From Deltaproteobacteria bacterium (GTDB taxonomy: Bacteria > SAR324 > NAC60-12), in contig JABGPG010000164.1 of assembly GCA_018645085.1 (NCBI GenBank), positions 1-42,410 on the forward strand: a stretch of 42,410 bases of DNA, written 5' to 3'. Shown here piece after piece: positions 18,752 to 26,543 of this stretch; the first letter of the stretch is position 1; each line of letters begins with the position of its first letter. Under the pieces are notes generated by a model. That model did no database searches. It was not told the origin of the DNA and saw only the letters and a list, made by a program, of their open reading frames with translations. Both the position numbers and the translations under genes were made by a program.

Positions 18752-20587
18752 TTAACGTTTTGCGACTAAACCGCTTGCACGGCCAAAATGGGCATAAACT
18801 GAATTTGAAATGGCTTTTGCTATTCGTTGACGTGTCTTTGATTTTAGCAAATCCTGTCGATCACGTCTATTATTAAGGTTTGCGATTTCGACTAAAACAG
18901 AAGTCGGCACCTTGCTGTAACGAAGAACAGCCGGCAGAGTCTTTTTACCTTTACGGTAAAGATAACCCCTGACTGCTGAGGAAACCCGATGTGTACGCAG
19001 CTTTGTTTTACGGAACTGATCAATAATAACTTTTCCAAATGATTTACTCAGTTTTTCAGAATATCGATTATCTTTTGTTTGAAAAGTTAATTTTGAATTA
19101 TATTCCTTAATCCTGCGGTATATTTTACTTTTCAAGCGGAAACTTCCGCGACGCAGGCGACGGTCAGGATAATAGACCATCACACCGCTCAGTGATGAGT
19201 GAAGGGAGTCACCGTGAAGACTGATAAAGATAATATTTTCAGGCGGGACTTTTTGTTTCCTCAACTCCTGATAGATATGATTGACTAGATATACACGCAT
19301 ATTTACGCCAACCCGTGAATTACGGGTAGAATAACGCGGTGTAACTAAAAGTTGTTCATCTTTGTCATGTTGATGAGATAAAAAACGCACCGGATTTTTC
19401 TGATTAGGATCAATCAGGGTGGGATGTACTATCACACCTGCCTTTTTGAGCAGCTTAGCCATACGCTTACTGACATCATAAACCACCTCATCTTCGTAAA
19501 TCAGATCTTTATTTTTTCTGGAACCGCCGGAAGTTCCGGGGTCACCTCCGCCGTGACCTGAATCTAGAATGACGTGAATTTTATGAACATTAGTTTTTGC
19601 CTTTTTAGCAACAATCTTCTTTTTACTTTTTTTAACTTTCTTTTTCGCAGACGCGGTTTTTACTGTTTTGCTTTTTTTACTTTTTTTACTTTTTACTTTA
19701 ATTGTTTTCCTGGCTGCAGCAGCTTTTTTTGTGGAAGAAACCGCATTCGTCTGGTTACCCAGGTATTCTTCACTTAACCATTCAAGTGGGATTTTTATTT
19801 TTTGCCGATTCTGAATGAGCTTTGCGTCAGGGATATTATTTAACTTTAATATTTTGTTTGCTACCTGATTTACCTCATCGTTTAATAGACGTCCGGTAAA
19901 ACGGATCACGACCGATGAGTAAAGTGTTTCACCGGGCTTCATCTGATAATGCGCGAAAAATTTACCGGAAGCTTCCTGCTTGAGCTTCAGAGGAGCTTTA
20001 ACAGCAACTTGACGCAAGGCAAGTTCCGGACTTATCCACTTCCACGGAATTTTGATCACATCGCCTTTTCTGAGGATATTCCCATTTTTACGCATTTTAT
20101 TGTAGCGTACCAAATGCCCGGCCTTTATGCCTTTCTTGGTGAAGAGACCCGCAAGCAGAGTGGTTGTCTCCCAGCCGTAGGTTACCCGATGCTTCCAATA
20201 GTCTCCGCCGGCTTTGTCTTTGTAAAACACTGCTTTAAGTGCAGAACTGCGGATTACATTGTTTATGACCTTGAACGGAAATGTTATGAAACGATTTTTG
20301 TACAGGCGGCGTGATTTGCTGTATTTACGGATAGTTTTAAGACTTCGGTATTTTGGTTCAAGAACTCTCCTCGCAAGACTGTAACCACCTTCTCCACCTT
20401 GAGGTTTGAGTTTAACAACCAGCCGCTTACCGTTCCAGCCGACCTTCATCTCAGAGTTGCCCGTACTTTGATACTCTAACCGGAAATTCTTCCAGTTAGA
20501 ACTTTTAGGCGACTTTGCAAATGTCTTTTCTGTCAGTCCTGTCAAAGAAGCAAGGACGAGCGCGAAGATGAAAAACTTTAGTTTCAT
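18752..20587 (-). CDS. N-acetylmuramoyl-L-alanine amidase (Amidase_3) with N-terminal LysM-like region
   Basis: HVILDSGHGGGDPGTSGGS, ENIIFISLHGDSL, VLVEIANLNNRRD. The track starts at 20695, but MKLKFFIFALVLASLTGLTEKTFA (ATG at 20587) is a signal peptide just downstream of the preceding gene's stop. Confidence 0.88.
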   Translation of the reverse strand: MKLKFFIFALVLASLTGLTEKTFAKSPKSSNWKNFRLEYQSTGNSEMKVGWNGKRLVVKLKPQGGEGGYSLARRVLEPKYRSLKTIRKYSKSRRLYKNRFITFPFKVINNVIRSSALKAVFYKDKAGGDYWKHRVTYGWETTTLLAGLFTKKGIKAGHLVRYNKMRKNGNILRKGDVIKIPWKWISPELALRQVAVKAPLKLKQEASGKFFAHYQMKPGETLYSSVVIRFTGRLLNDEVNQVANKILKLNNIPDAKLIQNRQKIKIPLEWLSEEYLGNQTNAVSSTKKAAAARKTIKVKSKKSKKSKTVKTASAKKKVKKSKKKIVAKKAKTNVHKIHVILDSGHGGGDPGTSGGSRKNKDLIYEDEVVYDVSKRMAKLLKKAGVIVHPTLIDPNQKNPVRFLSHQHDKDEQLLVTPRYSTRNSRVGVNMRVYLVNHIYQELRKQKVPPENIIFISLHGDSLHSSLSGVMVYYPDRRLRRGSFRLKSKIYRRIKEYNSKLTFQTKDNRYSEKLSKSFGKVIIDQFRKTKLRTHRVSSAVRGYLYRKGKKTLPAVLRYSKVPTSVLVEIANLNNRRDRQDLLKSKTRQRIAKAISNSVYAHFGRASGLVAKR

Positions 20588-20591
20588 TATG

Positions 20592-21599
20592 TTAACGTTG
20601 GCTGATGATGCTGATTTGGTAGAGCTTTTCTGCTTGAGGCAGGCCGATCTCGGTTGATATTCCGCGTTGTGGCTCAGCCTCTTTTGCCTCTGCATTTAAA
20701 TCTTTAGAGATTCTGTAAATTCCAGGCACTTGATGTAAATATTCAGCACGTATCCATTTCAACGGAATTTTTATTAATTGACCTGTTGAAAGCTGGTGTG
20801 CGTCCTCAAGTCCGTTCAAAACCAATAAATCACTGGCATTTTGACTACGGACGTAATGCTTGGTTTCACCAATGAAACGTATTACTACTGAGGAATAGAG
20901 CGTATCTCCGGCTTGAATCCGGTAAAAGGCATAGCGTAATCCGGAATCGTCTTTTTTGATGAAAAGCGGTTTACGCACCGCTAAAGGCTGTAGTTCCAAA
21001 TCGGCGCGTAAAATATTCCATGGAATGGTAAATGTTTCGCCTTGTTTGTAAACTTGCTGAGGAAAAGAGTATTTTGCGTATTTACTAAAAGATTTTGCGA
21101 TTAAGTCAGTAGTTTCCCAGTCGTATGTCGTTTGATGACGCCATCCCCCAAATTCGACACGATCATTCGGAAACAGTACTCGCAGGGCCTCACCCTGAAT
21201 TGCGCCGATCAGGTGTTCAAAAGGGATAGTTAAATAACGTTTGTGATTCAGCGGTTGACCGTGCGTAAAATCACGGATGAGTTGAAATTGATGGGAACCG
21301 TCTCTTAAAACACGGAGCGCGAGCTGATATTCACCTTCATATTTTCTCGGACGTAGTTGAACAAATAAGGAACCTACCGCTTTAGTACTTTCCGGACGTA
21401 AATCTTTCTGCTCCTGTATGTTAGAATTGTCATACCAGCCAACCCGCATCGGATCACGCTGCGCAAATAAAAATGACGCCAGCGGAAGTGTTTCAGTTTC
21501 AATTGTCTTAGAGACTGTAGATAATGCAACTGCAGGAGCCGGACTGTTTAAAAAAAACAGAACCGCAATTATAGTGGTCAGGTGAAATTTAAATGACAT
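20592..21599 (-). CDS. Secreted LysM-like domain protein, paralogous to the N-terminus of the adjacent amidase
   Basis: RIQAGDTLYSSVVIRFIGETKHYVRSQNASDLLVLNGLEDAHQLSTGQLIKIPLKWIRAEYLHQ aligns with YQMKPGETLYSSVVIRFTGRLLNDEVNQVANKILKLNNIPDAKLIQNRQKIKIPLEWLSEEYLG of the amidase. Confidence 0.8.
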   Translation of the reverse strand: MSFKFHLTTIIAVLFFLNSPAPAVALSTVSKTIETETLPLASFLFAQRDPMRVGWYDNSNIQEQKDLRPESTKAVGSLFVQLRPRKYEGEYQLALRVLRDGSHQFQLIRDFTHGQPLNHKRYLTIPFEHLIGAIQGEALRVLFPNDRVEFGGWRHQTTYDWETTDLIAKSFSKYAKYSFPQQVYKQGETFTIPWNILRADLELQPLAVRKPLFIKKDDSGLRYAFYRIQAGDTLYSSVVIRFIGETKHYVRSQNASDLLVLNGLEDAHQLSTGQLIKIPLKWIRAEYLHQVPGIYRISKDLNAEAKEAEPQRGISTEIGLPQAEKLYQISIISQR

Positions 21600-21704
21600 A
21601 ACTTTTAGTATCGTTTGGTGTCTTCTAGATAATCGAAGCTTGTGCTTAGCTGATTTCGAACCTTGAAACTAAAGCGGATAAACGATTGTTCTTCCTAAAA
21701 TACA

Positions 21705-21735
21705 ACAAAAACTGTGCCAGTAGACTCAGACACAG
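21705..21735 (-). terminator. Rho-independent terminator downstream of the marC-family gene
   Basis: Minus-strand CTGTGTC-10 nt-GGCACAG (one G-U pair) followed by TTTTTGTTG. Confidence 0.65.
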
Positions 21736-21836
21736 AAAAAAGAAGAGATTGAGAAGGAATTGGGAAAGAAAATGAAGGAGTTCAAAGGAGAAAAGAAAGT
21801 GTCTTTTGCAGTTGAAAAAGACTTATGAAGGACGAA

Positions 21837-22439
21837 TCAGCGAATAGTCAGTACATTCAAGTAAGTTGATATTCCATCCATCAGCATCTGCACGGAAATT
21901 GCCACCAGAACCATCCCCATCAGACGTTCTACGGCAATAAGTCCTCTTTTACCAAATAATTTGTTTAATTTGGTTGAGGAAAGCATGACCAAGCTGGTTA
22001 CCGTCCAGGCACCTAAAACTGCAGCCAACCATTCAAAGATTCGCTCAGGTTGAGATCTGGCGAGTAAAATCAGCATTGCCAAAGTGGAAGGTCCTGCAAG
22101 TAAAGGAACTGCAAGTGGCACAAAAAATGGCTCACCTTCCGGCATTTCACCCATAATTCCTTTTTCACTGGGAAAGATCATGCGCAGTGAAATCAAAAAC
22201 AGCACTATGCCACCGGCAATGCTCACTGCTTCCTGCCGCAGGTTTAACCATTTAAGCAGATATTCACCGGCAAATAAAAACAGCAGCAAAACCAGCAAAG
22301 CAAAAAATAATTCACGAATTAATATTTTTCGCCTGCGTGACTCATCTTCGACAGTTTTTAAGACTGTGAGGAACAAGGGAATGTTTCCCAGAGGATCCAT
22401 GATCAGTAGCAGGGTCAGGCCTGCGGACAAAATATCCAT
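21837..22439 (-). CDS. MarC family (UPF0056) integral membrane protein
   Basis: LLLIMDPLGNIPLFLTVLK, VPLAVPLLAGPSTLAMLILLA. Confidence 0.93.
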   Translation of the reverse strand: MDILSAGLTLLLIMDPLGNIPLFLTVLKTVEDESRRRKILIRELFFALLVLLLFLFAGEYLLKWLNLRQEAVSIAGGIVLFLISLRMIFPSEKGIMGEMPEGEPFFVPLAVPLLAGPSTLAMLILLARSQPERIFEWLAAVLGAWTVTSLVMLSSTKLNKLFGKRGLIAVERLMGMVLVAISVQMLMDGISTYLNVLTIR

Positions 22440-22532
22440 GCTTAATTACGCAAATAAAAAAAATGATAAAAATTTTAATGCAGTGAACAGAGATTATGCT
22501 GGAGAGTAGTTTTAAAAGGATGAATCAAAGAT

Positions 22533-22841
22533 TTAGACTGTCGATCCGCTTGGGTTCGTATCATAATCCTTGTTTTCCCAACAGTCCCATGAATCGTCCA
22601 CCAGAGTTCCCATACCAAGTCGGGAGTCAGGTTCCAGATTTGCTCGAAAAACCTCATTTTGAGAAACAGCGGGATTCTGTACAACATGTTCAATTTCTCC
22701 GCCTTTATTGAGGAATTCCCTGGTCGCAAGTTCAATATCTTCACTGGAAGGTTTAGTTTTTGCTGATTTTTTAGCAACTTTTGTTTTGGCTTTCCTGTTA
22801 ATTCCAAAACCCTTAGTCTGTCGATTAAATTTGTTGTCCAT
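22533..22841 (-). CDS. Hypothetical protein, SutA-like motif
   Basis: 102-aa ORF with Lys-rich N-terminus and ATREFLNKGGEIEHV; preferred over the overlapping 22475-22807 frame. Confidence 0.5.
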   Translation of the reverse strand: MDNKFNRQTKGFGINRKAKTKVAKKSAKTKPSSEDIELATREFLNKGGEIEHVVQNPAVSQNEVFRANLEPDSRLGMGTLVDDSWDCWENKDYDTNPSGSTV

Positions 22842-23055
22842 CTTAATTTTCCAGAAAAATTATGTTTGAGATCAACATCAGTTTTTGCCGGTCATTCAAC
22901 TGAAAAAACACCATTCATATAATGGCGGTGATGCTAACATCAACTAATACGTTTGTAAAGTTTTAAAAGCTGAAAAATATTAAACTTAAGGAGGGCTAAA
23001 ATATAACAGGCAGGAAATTCAGGACTTAGGAGAAATATTTTTATACGGAAAAAAA

Positions 23056-23361
23056 TTATTTATTTTTTTTAATTTTTTCCAAGAATTCGGTCCATTCGAT
23101 GGTCAACAAGTTTTTTTTCTGTGTATTACAGGATTTACAGCAAGGTACGAGGTTTGATTTCACGCTGCGGCCTCCGCGCGCTAGAGGCACCAGATGATCC
23201 ATTGTCAGTTGACGTGCGGGAGTTGGTGTTTCACAGTAATAGCAGATATTGACCGCTCTCCGGTTTTTCCACCATTGTGATTTCCGGAGTTCTCTTGCTT
23301 TTTGTCTTTCCTGGCGGATTATTTTAGCGTCCTGTTCGGTCTTCCAATCATTTATTTGCAT
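23056..23361 (-). CDS. HNH endonuclease
   Basis: ICYYCETPTPARQLTMDHLVPLARGGRSVKSNLVPCCKSCNTQKKN (CxxC + DH + N + CxxC). ATG at 23361 overlaps the tolB stop (TGATG). Confidence 0.9.
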   Translation of the reverse strand: MQINDWKTEQDAKIIRQERQKARELRKSQWWKNRRAVNICYYCETPTPARQLTMDHLVPLARGGRSVKSNLVPCCKSCNTQKKNLLTIEWTEFLEKIKKNK

Positions 23362-24704
23362 CAAAATTTCCTGACTGTCCAGGTCGGGGAACCTTCTTCA
23401 AAGTCTTTGGGTGTACGTGTTAAACGCCGCCGTCCGGTTCCGTCCACAAAAATAACATACAATTTGTCTCTACCGGTTGAAGAAGAAACAAAAGCGATTT
23501 GACGTCCGTCCGGAGACCAGGCAGGTTGCTCCGAATTATAACGTCCCCTTGTTAGCGAGCGATCTTCACCGGTAAACGGATCCATCAAATGAATTTGGCT
23601 GTGCCCTCTGCTGATTTTTGAATAAGCGATGAGAGTACCGTCCGGAGACCAGACAGGATCGCTGCTGCTGCCTCGTCCAAAAGTGAGTTGAAATGGAATT
23701 TTTGTGCCGAGTTGCAGATAGAAAATCTGTTCATGTCCAGTACGGTCTGAGACAAAGATCAGGTGTTCATTATCCGGAGATAAATCAGGAACAGTGTCAA
23801 TCGCCCGGTGAGTGGTCAAACGTGTTTCCTTTCTTTTTTGTTTGTCAAAGGTATACAAATCAGTGTTGCCCAGACGACTTAGAGTCACTACCAGTTGGCG
23901 TCCCTCGGAATACCAACTACCTCCGCTGACACTTAGGAAATTTTTTGAGGAACGTGTAGCAGACGTGTTGGAACGCAGAATTTTTACTGGTCGATTTTTA
24001 AAATTATTATAGATAATTGCAGTTCCGCTGCGGCTTAGAGTCGTGTAAACAATGGCATCACCCTGAGGACTCCAACTCGGCAGTAGACTGATAGACGAAT
24101 TTTTTGAAACTGCTGCAAGTTTTTTTCCGTGTGTATTGATCCTGGCAATAATTTTACGTCGTTTAGGTTGTTTAAGTGTAAAGGCAATTGTGCTTCCAAG
24201 AACACCTTCCAGACCTGTGAGCTGGGCAGACATGTTGTTAATCAAATCCATCAAATCTGCTTCGCTGAAACGATTTTTGCGTAAAGGCAAATCAAGTGGA
24301 AATAGCTCTGCACCTTCATTATCCGCAACCGTAAGCATCAAATGTTTTGAGACTAAAGCTCCGGAATCTCCATATCTGCGTTCCAGCTTGAGCAGAATTT
24401 TCATGTCGACCTGAGCAGCACCTGCTGTACGGCAGGTTTTATAGCGTGAGTCTGTCACCAGGAATACACCGCTCCAGCAAAGGTTACGGTCGATAATCCT
24501 CAGCCAGCGCCGCGCGTCAGGATGTTCAGTAAAACTCTTTTCCGGCACCATGGTTACACCAAACCTGGCAAATCCTAGTCCACTGATGACAATCTCTTCG
24601 TTGGAATAAGTCTGTGCCTGCAACGAAGAGGTGAAACAAAGGTAGAAAATAATTAAGCTGAAGCTAAGAGAAAGTTGTCTTAAAAGTATTATGTGTAAGC
24701 GCAT
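23361..24704 (-). CDS. tolB: TolB-like periplasmic beta-propeller protein
   Basis: 447 aa; repeated PDWSPDG-type WD40-like blades (LSPDNEHLIFVSDRTG, PVWSPDGTLIAYSK, PAWSPDGRQIAFVSSSTG); signal peptide. Confidence 0.92.
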   Translation of the reverse strand: MRLHIILLRQLSLSFSLIIFYLCFTSSLQAQTYSNEEIVISGLGFARFGVTMVPEKSFTEHPDARRWLRIIDRNLCWSGVFLVTDSRYKTCRTAGAAQVDMKILLKLERRYGDSGALVSKHLMLTVADNEGAELFPLDLPLRKNRFSEADLMDLINNMSAQLTGLEGVLGSTIAFTLKQPKRRKIIARINTHGKKLAAVSKNSSISLLPSWSPQGDAIVYTTLSRSGTAIIYNNFKNRPVKILRSNTSATRSSKNFLSVSGGSWYSEGRQLVVTLSRLGNTDLYTFDKQKRKETRLTTHRAIDTVPDLSPDNEHLIFVSDRTGHEQIFYLQLGTKIPFQLTFGRGSSSDPVWSPDGTLIAYSKISRGHSQIHLMDPFTGEDRSLTRGRYNSEQPAWSPDGRQIAFVSSSTGRDKLYVIFVDGTGRRRLTRTPKDFEEGSPTWTVRKF

Positions 24705-24726
24705 AAGTTTAGGCAGAATCCAATTA

Positions 24727-25989
24727 TTAATTTTGAGGTACTATCCGAATCAACACGATGTAGGGTGGATTCTTGGCCAGAGCTTGGGGTAGAGGAGCCA
24801 GCACTGCATTGCGTACTGCAAGTTCAGCAGCCTGATCGAAAGAAGGAAATCCGCTTCTGTTAATGATTTCATAGTCAATTATTTTACCTGATGCAATAAT
24901 CTTTAGCCGGATACGTACAAATAACTCAGCAGGGTAACTCCCAAGTTTTGGACTGATCTGAGTACGAATGTGCAGATTATATTCCTCTCCTGCCAACTGT
25001 GCTATTTTTTTACGCTGCAGGAAGTTTGTATCAGGGATTTCTTTCATTTTGCTGAGAGGCGTCTGTTCCGGAATTCCTAAATCCTGCAGAGGTGCCTTAA
25101 GTTTTATTTCTTCCGGAAATAATTCCTCAAGTCTGAGTTCAGGTTTGTCAGCAGCTTCTATAGCAGATGTAACAGGAGAGATAGTCGGGATATTTTCTAA
25201 AGTCGGCTGAGATATTTCCGGCAGTTTCTGCAGCGGTAGATCTAAAGGTTTTGAAAAACTTGGAGTTTTTAATTTTTGCGGTGCAAGCTCTTCACGTGAA
25301 AATTCCGGTAATTCTATCTGGCTCGGCTTTAGTACGGACTTCCTTGATGTAAGAGGAGAAAGCGGAACCGGTTCCTTGCTCAATTTTGGTAAATTAGTGA
25401 TTGTGCTTGTCCTTTTCGGAGAGTCAGGCGGAAGCAGCAAAGGTTTGCGGGGTTTTTTTAAAGCTTGCGGACTTAGTTTGGGACTCTGTTTTATGCTTGG
25501 TGCCTCATTTTTAATTTGAGGCTGTGACATTTTAAGACGTGGTGCTTCAGTTTTCTTTAAAGCAGGCTTTGGTGGTACAGCTTTTTTTAGATTATTATCC
25601 AGGACAGGTTTCTTCAGTACAGTTTTTTCGGGAACAAGTTTGTGCAGTTTTGGTTTTAAGCCTGTCTCAAGTTTTTGTAAAACAGGTTTTTCAATAACAG
25701 GTTTTGGTTTGTTAATGAGTGTTGGCTTTGAAGGTAGCTTCGCGTAACTTACACCAATTCTGGCTCGAATGGGTGGTGGTTCTGCTACCCATAAATCTGA
25801 AATAATTCCAATTGTAAAACCAAGAAATATATGCAACAACAATGAACCGAGGAAAAGCAGCGTAAATGCACCTTGATCATGAAAAAAAAACAGTTTCTCT
25901 AAACTGCTGAGTTGTCTGACAGAAGAACGTTTTCCTGCGGAAACTCCCGGAAAAACCGTCATTTTGGCTAATTTATGAAAAAAATTCAT
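24727..25989 (-). CDS. TonB/TolA-like protein with Pro/Lys-rich periplasmic linker
   Basis: One TM (TLLFLGSLLLHIFLGFTIGII), long PKPALKK-type linker, C-terminal IRTQISPKLGSYPAELFVRIRLKIIASGKIIDYEIINRSGFPSFDQAAELAVRNA (TonB/TolA C-terminal); upstream of tolB. Confidence 0.85.
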   Translation of the reverse strand: MNFFHKLAKMTVFPGVSAGKRSSVRQLSSLEKLFFFHDQGAFTLLFLGSLLLHIFLGFTIGIISDLWVAEPPPIRARIGVSYAKLPSKPTLINKPKPVIEKPVLQKLETGLKPKLHKLVPEKTVLKKPVLDNNLKKAVPPKPALKKTEAPRLKMSQPQIKNEAPSIKQSPKLSPQALKKPRKPLLLPPDSPKRTSTITNLPKLSKEPVPLSPLTSRKSVLKPSQIELPEFSREELAPQKLKTPSFSKPLDLPLQKLPEISQPTLENIPTISPVTSAIEAADKPELRLEELFPEEIKLKAPLQDLGIPEQTPLSKMKEIPDTNFLQRKKIAQLAGEEYNLHIRTQISPKLGSYPAELFVRIRLKIIASGKIIDYEIINRSGFPSFDQAAELAVRNAVLAPLPQALAKNPPYIVLIRIVPQN

Positions 25990-26036
25990 TTTTTTCTTGT
26001 CAAACCTTGACTAATTTACAAAATAATAATAGTTTT

Positions 26037-26080
26037 GGTACCGTCGGTGAAAGTCTTCTACAAGCATGTTCATCGGTACC
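26037..26080. promoter_or_regulatory. Inverted repeat GGTACCG...CGGTACC upstream of the HU gene
   Basis: Perfect 7-bp arms (26037-26043, 26074-26080) separated by 30 nt. Confidence 0.3.
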
Positions 26081-26184
26081 TGCTGGTTCACTTGGATGCG
26101 AATCGGCGTTTAATATACTTAATATGGGGTGATTCTTCTTGGACTGCCCATCCATTTTGTTAATCTTTTTCTGGGATAATTACT

Positions 26185-26463
26185 ATGACCAAATCTGATC
26201 TTATTGATGCTCTTGCAGCAGACACCGGACTTACAAAAGCAGACGCAGATCGTTTTCTGAAGTCTTTTACTGCCACTGTTGAAAAAACACTAAAAAGTGG
26301 TGATTCTCTCACATTGATTGGTTTCGGCACATTCTCTGTGTCCAACCGCGCGGCACGCGTCGGACGAAACCCTCAAAATCCTACACAGGTAATAAATATT
26401 CCAGCTTCTAAAAGTGCAAAGTTCAAAGCTGGCAGTAAACTCAAAGGTGCTTTGAACAACTAA
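26185..26463 (+). CDS. HU family DNA-binding protein
   Basis: 92 aa; MTKSDLIDALAADTGLTKADADRFL, GFGTFSVSNRAARVGRNPQ. Confidence 0.97.
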   Translation: MTKSDLIDALAADTGLTKADADRFLKSFTATVEKTLKSGDSLTLIGFGTFSVSNRAARVGRNPQNPTQVINIPASKSAKFKAGSKLKGALNN

Positions 26464-26475
26464 GACCACCATCTT

Positions 26476-26516
26476 CAAGGTTCAGGGTTTTAACATCGTT
26501 TCTGCCTTGAACCTTG
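26476..26516. terminator. Hairpin between convergent HU and PBP1A genes
   Basis: CAAGGTTCA (26476-26484) / TGAACCTTG (26508-26516), perfect 9-bp arms, 23-nt loop. Confidence 0.5.
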
Positions 26517-26543
26517 TAGGATGCAGTTCCTCATTTTTCTTCC

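Noticed and set aside
20588-20695. N-terminal extension of the amidase in the ORF track (MQRQKRLSHNAEYQ...)
   Set aside because: It overlaps the upstream gene; the internal MKLKFFIFALVLASLTG is a proper signal peptide placed right after that gene's stop.
22084-22509. 141-aa plus-strand ORF
   Set aside because: Antisense to the MarC-family gene.
22475-22807. 110-aa minus-strand ORF overlapping 22533-22841
   Set aside because: Competing frame has more protein-like composition and a plausible conserved motif.
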